From: Rhodospirillum sp.
GTDB taxonomy: Bacteria > Pseudomonadota > Alphaproteobacteria > Rhodospirillales > Rhodospirillaceae
Direction: 5' to 3'
Length of the DNA: 64,000 bases
Assembly (NCBI GenBank): GCA_021741145.1
Contig: JAIOYK010000013.1
Location: 1 to 64,000 of the forward strand
Position 1 is the first letter of the stretch, and every line of letters starts with the position of its first letter. A program made the translations under genes and the position numbers. Of the stretch, positions 58,480 to 64,000 are shown one piece after another. Under the pieces are notes generated by a model. That model made no database searches and was not told the DNA's origin. It saw only the letters and a program-made list of their open reading frames with translations.

Positions 58480-59670
58480 TTATCCCTCTCCCTTCTCGAT
58501 CCGCGCGCAAGCGGCTTCGATGGCCACCTCGGCCGCGTCGATCTCGGCCTTGCCGATAATGAGCGGAGGCAGCAACCGAACCACATTCCCACCGGCGGGA
58601 ACCGCCAGCAGTCCCTCGGCGCGCAGGGCGTCCAACACCTGGGTATTGGAGACGACGCAAACCAAGCCGATCATCAGCCCCTTGCCCCGCACCGCCTTGA
58701 GCACCGTCGGGTGCCCGGCCACCAAGCCCTCCAGGCGCGTCCACAGATCCTTGGCCGCGGATTGAACGCCCTCCAGAAATCCATCGGCCAGCATAACGTC
58801 GAACACGGCGTTGCCCACGGCCATGGCCAGGGGATTGCCGCCAAACGTGCTGCCATGTGTCCCCGGCGTCAAGGCCTGGGCAACGTCTTCACGGGCAAGG
58901 AACGCACCCATGGGGAAGCCGCCGCCGATGCCCTTGGCGACCGCCATGACGTCGGGCTCGGCGCCTTCTTCCCACTGGTGGGCGAAGAGCTTGCCGGTCC
59001 GTCCCATGCCGGTCTGGATCTCATCCATGATCAGCACCAGACCGAATTCGTCGGCCATCTTGCGCAGTCCCGCCAAGTACCCCTCCGGTGGCGGGTTGAT
59101 GCCGCCCTCGCCCTGGATGGGTTCCACCAGGATGGCGGCGGTCTCATCGGTCACCGCGGCCCTGGCTTCGTTCAGGTTGCCGAAGGCCACCCGGTCGAAG
59201 CCGTCGGGCATGGGGCCGAATCCCTGGCGATACGTCTCCGACCCACCCGCGGCCAGGGTGGCCAGGGTCCGGCCATGAAACGCCTCCGTCGCCACGATGA
59301 TCCGATTCCTTTGGGGCTGGCCCTTGACCACCTGCTGGTAGCGGCGGGCGAGCTTTAAGCTGCCCTCCATGGCCTCGGCGCCAGAGTTACAGAAGAAAAC
59401 GGAATCGGCGAAGGTGTTTTCCACCAGCCGCTGGGCCAGCTTGTGCTGCCCTGGGATCTCGTAGAGGTTCGAGCAATGCCAAAGCTTGCCCGCCTGATCG
59501 CGCAGGGCCTCCACCAGATGGGGATGGGCATGGCCAAGGGATGTGACGGCAACTCCCCCCCCGAAGTCCAGATATCGTCGCCCGTCATTGGCGAGGAGCC
59601 AAGCACCCTCGCCCCGCTCGAACGAGATGTTCACGCGGCTATAGGTAGGCATGACGGCCGAGATAGTCAT
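58480..59670 (-). CDS. argD: Acetylornithine aminotransferase
   Basis: A 396-residue class III PLP aminotransferase for the fourth step of arginine synthesis. The PLP-binding [12 protein letters not shown] and the lysine in [13 protein letters not shown] are present. Start ATG 59670 fits the family; an intrinsic terminator precedes it in the leader. It is the first gene of argD-argF. Confidence 0.96.
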   Translation of the reverse strand: MTISAVMPTYSRVNISFERGEGAWLLANDGRRYLDFGGGVAVTSLGHAHPHLVEALRDQAGKLWHCSNLYEIPGQHKLAQRLVENTFADSVFFCNSGAEAMEGSLKLARRYQQVVKGQPQRNRIIVATEAFHGRTLATLAAGGSETYRQGFGPMPDGFDRVAFGNLNEARAAVTDETAAILVEPIQGEGGINPPPEGYLAGLRKMADEFGLVLIMDEIQTGMGRTGKLFAHQWEEGAEPDVMAVAKGIGGGFPMGAFLAREDVAQALTPGTHGSTFGGNPLAMAVGNAVFDVMLADGFLEGVQSAAKDLWTRLEGLVAGHPTVLKAVRGKGLMIGLVCVVSNTQVLDALRAEGLLAVPAGGNVVRLLPPLIIGKAEIDAAEVAIEAACARIEKGEG

Positions 59671-59745
59671 TGCTTCGTGACGCGTCCTTGATCGCTTGTC
59701 GACGGGAACCGCCTTCCCTTGGGGAAGAGCGTTTGGCTTCGGACC

Positions 59746-59777
59746 AAAAAAAACGAGGGGCGGCAAATATGCCGCCC
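59746..59777 (-). terminator. Intrinsic terminator in the argD leader
   Basis: On the minus strand an eight-bp stem GGGCGGCA/TGCCGCCC with a four-base loop is followed by TCG and eight T. It lies 176 bases past the DegT stop and 76 bases before the argD start. It could end DegT transcription or be the terminator of an attenuator controlling argDF. Confidence 0.85.
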
Positions 59778-59952
59778 ATCGATTCCGAAGGAAGCGAGCT
59801 TTATTGCGCCTTTCCACGGGGTTGTCAACGCATGGTGGCGCCTCCGCATGGCACGGAACCCCGATGAAGGGTGTGGCATGCCGCCTGTCCTGGGAAAATC
59901 CAGGTCGAACTCCCCCCCTGTCCGGCGGTTTTGCCCGCCCCCTTTGCCGTGG

Positions 59953-61047
59953 TCAGGACAGCACCTCGGTCAGAGCCGCGATGACCGCGCTTTGCAAGGA
60001 ACCGGGGATCTGGGCATAGACGGGAAGGGACAGGGCGTCCCGACACCAGGTCAGGGCATTGGGCAGGTCGGTCTCCGCGTCCCCCTCCTCTCCCATATTC
60101 CGAAGCGCCAAGGGCCGCAGGACCCGATCTTCCATACCCAATGCGACGAGGCGATCCCGCGCCGCCGCTCCCGCCGCCCCAAAGATGACCGGAACACGGG
60201 CCAGATACTGGTCATAGACGTGGGTTGCCTCCGACAGCTCCCGGGGAACACGGATCCCCAAGGGAGCCATCGCCATGTCATAGCGGAGGGCCACGGACTG
60301 GCGCCGCAGAATTCCCCCTTCCAGACCCCGCATGCGCAGCCGGGCCACGCCCGCCCGCAAACCGTCCATGGACAAGGCCAAGGTCGCGGCCAAATCCCGG
60401 GCCCGGGCGTCCAGGGCGGGATCATCGGTCACCAGCAATCCCGCGGGTCCAAGGGCCGAGAAGGTCCGGTCTGGCCCAAGACAAAAAACCCCGATCCGGC
60501 CGATGCCACCACACCGCCGCCCCATGAGAGCCGCGCCAACGGCCTCGGACGCGTCCTCGATCACCGGAAGGCCATGGACCTGGGCCGCGGCCTCCAGGGC
60601 GGGAAGTTTGGCGGGGTGACCCGTCCGATGGGACACCAACACCGCCCGCGCGCCCGCGCCCCGGTCCGAACCAAGCACCCGCGCCAAGGCACTGGGATCC
60701 ATCAGCGGTTGCCCCTCCTCGACATCGACGGGAATAGCCCGGATCCCCAGGCGGGCAAGCGCCGCGTCAACACCAGCGTCGGCGAAGGCATCAACCAAGA
60801 CGCGATCACCATTCCCCAGACCCAACACCCTTAAAGCGAGTTCCACGGCGGTCACGCCACTCGACAAAGCCAAGGCATGCCCGACGCCTAACCAACGGGT
60901 AAAAGTTTGTTCCAATAAGGACACTTCACCATGGATACGAGACGGCTCCACCTCCGTGGAACGGACCATGACTTGTCGCAAATCCCCTTGAATTTCTCGA
61001 ATACCTGCGAGTAAATCGCGGAGAGGGATGGGTTCTTTTCCGATCAC
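59953..61047 (-). CDS. DegT/DnrJ/EryC1-like protein lacking the PLP lysine
   Basis: A 364-residue protein of the sugar aminotransferase fold. The cofactor-phosphate and aspartate features (HGLPVIEDASEAVGA, then LGPAGLLVTDD) are clear, but the lysine that normally forms the PLP Schiff base is R194 in GPDRTF. In the related dehydratases it is a histidine. So it is either a pseudoenzyme, a different PLP-independent protein or a dehydratase variant. It stands alone, upstream of argD. Confidence 0.85.
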   Translation of the reverse strand: MIGKEPIPLRDLLAGIREIQGDLRQVMVRSTEVEPSRIHGEVSLLEQTFTRWLGVGHALALSSGVTAVELALRVLGLGNGDRVLVDAFADAGVDAALARLGIRAIPVDVEEGQPLMDPSALARVLGSDRGAGARAVLVSHRTGHPAKLPALEAAAQVHGLPVIEDASEAVGAALMGRRCGGIGRIGVFCLGPDRTFSALGPAGLLVTDDPALDARARDLAATLALSMDGLRAGVARLRMRGLEGGILRRQSVALRYDMAMAPLGIRVPRELSEATHVYDQYLARVPVIFGAAGAAARDRLVALGMEDRVLRPLALRNMGEEGDAETDLPNALTWCRDALSLPVYAQIPGSLQSAVIAALTEVLS

Positions 61048-61179
61048 TGCCGTTTCCTTTCGCCAATGATCCGGACGCTAAGCATCTTTATTCCCGCAGT
61101 AAAGCTGTAGATATCCACAACCCGTTATTAAAAGTAGAAAAACACAATAGCATTTTCGCGTAAATTTACCTATTCTCCC

Positions 61180-62751
61180 CTATCCCTGGTAAAAGCGCCC
61201 CAAAGCGAGCATTTCACTTACCTTTTCCACACAAGCGCGCCATTCCCCCAAGGTTGTCTGTCGAACCAATCGCAGGCTGGGGTACCAGGGTGTAACCCCC
61301 CGCCCCCGCCCCCATCGCCAATCGCAATGGGCGGCGAGGAGCAGGATACAGGGCCGGTTCAGGGCTCCGGCCAGATGGGCCACGCTGGTATCGGTGGTCA
61401 CGACAAGATCAAGGCGCTCCATCATCGCCCCGGTCGCCGCGTAATCCGTCATCCAGGGGGCCAGGTCCGTCACCAAGGGGAAGCCGACCTCCTCCAGACG
61501 TTTCGCGGGTGGTCCCTTTTGCAGACTGTAAGCCTGGACCCCGGGACCCTCGGCCAGGGGCAGAAGGTCAAGGAGATCGCAGGCCCGGGTTCCATTATCG
61601 GCGAAATCGGGATTGCCGGACCAGCAGAGCCCCACCTTGAGCCCGTCTCTGGTCTCGCCCAAGGGGGGCGGAACAGCGATCCCCGGAGGCACCGTCACAT
61701 AAGGCGGGGAGTCCGAAGCCAGGTCGGAAAATCCAATGCCCAAACGGTGAGGCAGGCTGAAAGCCCGAATCCACAGGTCGTGTCCGTCTTCCTCCACCGC
61801 GCCAAAGGGGAGGACCCTCTCAACCCCGTCCAAGGTCGAGAACAGCGTAACCAGGGAGGGGTGGGCTTCCAGGATCACCCGGGCGCCCATGGCCGCGAGG
61901 CGGGGCATCCATCGAACCGCCTGGATCATGTCGCCCGCTCCCTGTTCGGCGGCCACCAGCAACCGCTTTCCCATCAGGGATCCCCCGGTCCATTCCGGCC
62001 CTGACGGATCGGGCAGGGACCATGCCGCGCGGCGACGGCGCCATTCATAGGCGGCGAAGCCCTCCCCATAGCGGTCGAGGCTCAGCAGAAGATTGGCCCG
62101 GTTCCACTGGCCGTCCGCCAGGGCCGGATCCAGCGCCACGGCTCGGTCCTGGATCTCCAGGGCCTCCCCGACCCGGTCCAGGCGGCGCAGCACCACCCCC
62201 AGGTTGGTGGCCACCCGGGCATTCGCTGGCTCCACCGCCCAGGCCCGACGCAACAGGGCTTCCGCCTCCACCAACCGTCCTTGCCGCGCCCTCAGATTAC
62301 CCAGGGTATAAAGGGCTGGGCCGTGGTCCGGGGCGAGGGCCAGTAGACGCTCGTGCAGAGCGACCGCCTCCTCCCTCCGACCGGCCTCGTCGCGCAGTCG
62401 GGCGAGGTTGAACAGCGTCTCGATCCGGTTCGGTTCCGTGGCCAGGGTCGCGGCCCAGGCGGCATCGGCGGCGTCCCACAGCCCCGCGCCGCGCAGGGCC
62501 ACGCCCAGATTGTGGAGAAGGCGAGGATCCGTCCCGGCCCGCCCCAGGGCCTGGCGGAAGAGCATGGCGGCCTCCGCCGAATTTCCCCGGTCCTCGGCCA
62601 AGGCCGCGAGCACGGCGAGCAACCGGGGGTGCCCCTCGTCCACGGCCAGGCCCATGCGAGCCAATTGGTCCGCCCGGGCCCGGTCCCCCCGGCTCCAGGC
62701 GGCCTCCGCCCGCTCCGCGATGGGGTCCAGGGGGTCGTTTTCCTCCGTCAT
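61180..62751 (-). CDS. TPR-domain protein with a C-terminal glycosyltransferase (GT9-like) domain
   Basis: A 523-residue protein. The N-terminal half contains about six TPR repeats (AAMLFRQALGRAG and similar). The C-terminal half has a GT-B glycosyltransferase resembling heptosyltransferases, with DLVVTTDTSVAHLAGAL as the donor-binding segment. Combinations of TPR with glycosyltransferase are common in magnetospirilla and Rhodospirillales. The start ATG 62751 is divergent from the next TPR gene. Confidence 0.87.
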   Translation of the reverse strand: MTEENDPLDPIAERAEAAWSRGDRARADQLARMGLAVDEGHPRLLAVLAALAEDRGNSAEAAMLFRQALGRAGTDPRLLHNLGVALRGAGLWDAADAAWAATLATEPNRIETLFNLARLRDEAGRREEAVALHERLLALAPDHGPALYTLGNLRARQGRLVEAEALLRRAWAVEPANARVATNLGVVLRRLDRVGEALEIQDRAVALDPALADGQWNRANLLLSLDRYGEGFAAYEWRRRRAAWSLPDPSGPEWTGGSLMGKRLLVAAEQGAGDMIQAVRWMPRLAAMGARVILEAHPSLVTLFSTLDGVERVLPFGAVEEDGHDLWIRAFSLPHRLGIGFSDLASDSPPYVTVPPGIAVPPPLGETRDGLKVGLCWSGNPDFADNGTRACDLLDLLPLAEGPGVQAYSLQKGPPAKRLEEVGFPLVTDLAPWMTDYAATGAMMERLDLVVTTDTSVAHLAGALNRPCILLLAAHCDWRWGRGRGVTPWYPSLRLVRQTTLGEWRACVEKVSEMLALGRFYQG

Positions 62752-62910
62752 GGCGGCAGTGTGGCCTGGACCGGACCCTCCGGCAAGCTCGCCCCTTGTC
62801 AGGACCGACGGAAAGGGGGACCTTGGATCACGAGGGACCACCCCTGCCCTGTTCCTGACCCAAGCCCTAGCCCGTCCCAATCGCCCCTCGCGCCATCCGA
62901 TTGATCCGCC

Positions 62911-64000
62911 ATGTCCGTCCTGGAAACCCTGACCACCCGCGCCGATGCCATGCTGGCGGAAGGACATCTGGCCGAAGCCAGGGATCTCTACCGCTCGGCC
63001 CTGGCCCTGACGCCCCGGCACGCCCCGGCCCTGGCGGGACTGGGCCGCATCTTGCTGGCCGTGAACCGCCCGGACGCCGCGGTGGAGTCCCTGACCGTCG
63101 CCCTCCGTTACGCGCCGGATCGGGTGGACATCCGGGCCGACCTTGCCGTGGCCCAGGCCCGCCAGGGCTGTCCCGCCGCCGCCCTGGAAACGGCCCGCTC
63201 CCTGCCATCGACCGAAGGCGCCCTTGGCTTTCAAGTGGATCAATTGGAAATACTTGGACAGCGAGACGAGGCCCTAACCCTGCTCGCCAGGGCCCGGGTC
63301 CTATTCCCGACCAGCCAGGAGATGCTGCGCCGCCAAGGCGTCCTCTTCCGGCGCGCGGGCCAGTGGGAGGACGCGGAACCCTGTTGGCGGGCCCTGGTCA
63401 CCGCATCCCCGGAGGACGCCAGCGCATGGTCCAGCCTGGGGACCACCCTGGCCGCCCTGGGGCGGGACGGGGAAGCGAACACCGCCCTTTCCCGGGCCAC
63501 GGAACTGGAGCCGGAGGAGGCGGACTGGTGGTACAACCGCGCCCATGTCCTGATTGACAGGAACCAACTGGAGGACGCCCTGCCCCTGGCCGAGCGGGCC
63601 GCCGCCCTGGCGCCGGACCGCCCCTATTGCCTGACCAACCTGGGGGTTTGTCGCCTGGGGTTGGGCGACGCACCGGGCGCCCTGGAGGCCCACGAACGGG
63701 CCGTCGCCCTTGATCCAGACGAGCCGGAGGCCCGCTACGACCTGGCCTGGGCCCAATTGACCGCGGGCCAATGGCGCGAGGGATGGCGCAACCACGAAGC
63801 CCGCTGGCGCATGCCCCACTTCACCAGCCGACGCGGCCCCCTGGCCGGACGCCCCTGGGACGGCACCCCCCTGGAGCCGGGCGAAACCCTGCTGCTGCAC
63901 GCCGAACAAGGACTGGGGGACGCCGTGATGATGGCCCGTCTGGTCCCGGTCGCGGCGGCCCGCGCCAGAGCGGGGGCGGGGGCGGGGGCGGGTGTCCGTG
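62911..64000 (+). CDS. TPR-domain glycosyltransferase-like protein (partial, runs off right edge)
   Basis: An open frame from ATG 62911 to the edge (363 codons, no stop). It has TPR repeats (residues about 1-290) and the beginning of the same GT9-like domain as the divergent neighbour (LLLHAEQGLGDAVMMARL). The two genes are therefore paralogs. The end of the window has an in-frame (CGGGGG)n tract that adds alternating Ala-Gly, just where the paralog continues with its next strand. The product beyond is not visible. Confidence 0.85.
   Translation, partial: MSVLETLTTRADAMLAEGHLAEARDLYRSALALTPRHAPALAGLGRILLAVNRPDAAVESLTVALRYAPDRVDIRADLAVAQARQGCPAAALETARSLPSTEGALGFQVDQLEILGQRDEALTLLARARVLFPTSQEMLRRQGVLFRRAGQWEDAEPCWRALVTASPEDASAWSSLGTTLAALGRDGEANTALSRATELEPEEADWWYNRAHVLIDRNQLEDALPLAERAAALAPDRPYCLTNLGVCRLGLGDAPGALEAHERAVALDPDEPEARYDLAWAQLTAGQWREGWRNHEARWRMPHFTSRRGPLAGRPWDGTPLEPGETLLLHAEQGLGDAVMMARLVPVAAARARAGAGAGAGVR
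63971..63992 (+). repeat. In-frame hexanucleotide repeat (CGGGGG)n near the right edge
   Basis: C residues recur every six bases (63971, 63977, 63983, 63989), giving 3.7 copies. It codes for alternating alanine and glycine. It is the same motif (opposite strand) as the tract in front of the STAND gene. Confidence 0.8.

Overview
This is a GC-rich window packed with genes that looks like a chromosome segment of an alphaproteobacterium, probably of the Rhodospirillales. The evidence is gene content: separate Rieske, cytochrome b and cytochrome c1 genes, a cytochrome c', DUF1285 and DUF6111 proteins, and an mtnP-mtnA-class II aldolase operon of the Rhodospirillum rubrum type. The order is an inference; no rRNA is present and I could not search databases. 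I see no insertion sequence, integrase, prophage or CRISPR array.

Layout. 1-2.8 kb: the start of a large STAND-type NTPase on the minus strand that ends in near-identical ankyrin repeats and runs off the left edge; a GC-rich hexanucleotide repeat abuts its start codon. 2.9-5.6 kb: mtnP-mtnA-ald2, predicted to salvage 5'-methylthioadenosine through an aldolase rather than the dioxygenase route. 5.8-8.5 kb: petABC for the cytochrome bc1 complex. 8.9-14.3 kb: housekeeping genes (trmL, a GATase, an SGNH hydrolase, cca, DUF6111, a Nudix hydrolase, DUF1285). 14.4-21.3 kb: a moxR-DUF58-BatA/DUF4159-large membrane protein operon. 21.4-25.4 kb: redox and stress genes (wrbA, glutathionyl-hydroquinone reductase, pirin, an SDR and its divergent TetR).

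25.4-42.9 kb is the main accessory island, a phenol catabolic cluster. A multicomponent phenol hydroxylase (dmpKLMNOP) makes catechol. A ferredoxin (dmpQ) and catechol 2,3-dioxygenase (dmpB) open the ring. DmpC, DmpH, DmpE, DmpG and DmpF carry the oxalocrotonate branch to pyruvate and acetyl-CoA. The cluster has a GntR-type regulator, a DmpR/MopR-type sigma-54 activator with its zinc-site residues intact, and a MetA-pathway outer-membrane protein. dmpD (hydrolase) and dmpI (tautomerase) are absent from the window. A palindrome related to AAATCTCGAGATTT occurs upstream of dmpK, dmpR and the outer-membrane gene, which suggests one shared regulator.

43-64 kb: rsmB, guaB, rlmE, ppx, a tRNA-Gln, cytochrome c', an MBL-fold hydrolase, a glycosyltransferase and asnB, a class III adenylate/guanylate cyclase, two lipoproteins, hslO, argF-argD, a DegT-like protein that lacks the PLP lysine, and two divergent TPR proteins related to each other, the second cut by the right edge.

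The most unusual feature is the STAND-ankyrin gene, with its recently duplicated repeats and repeat tract at the start codon. Next are the phenol-regulon palindrome and the lysine-less DegT protein.
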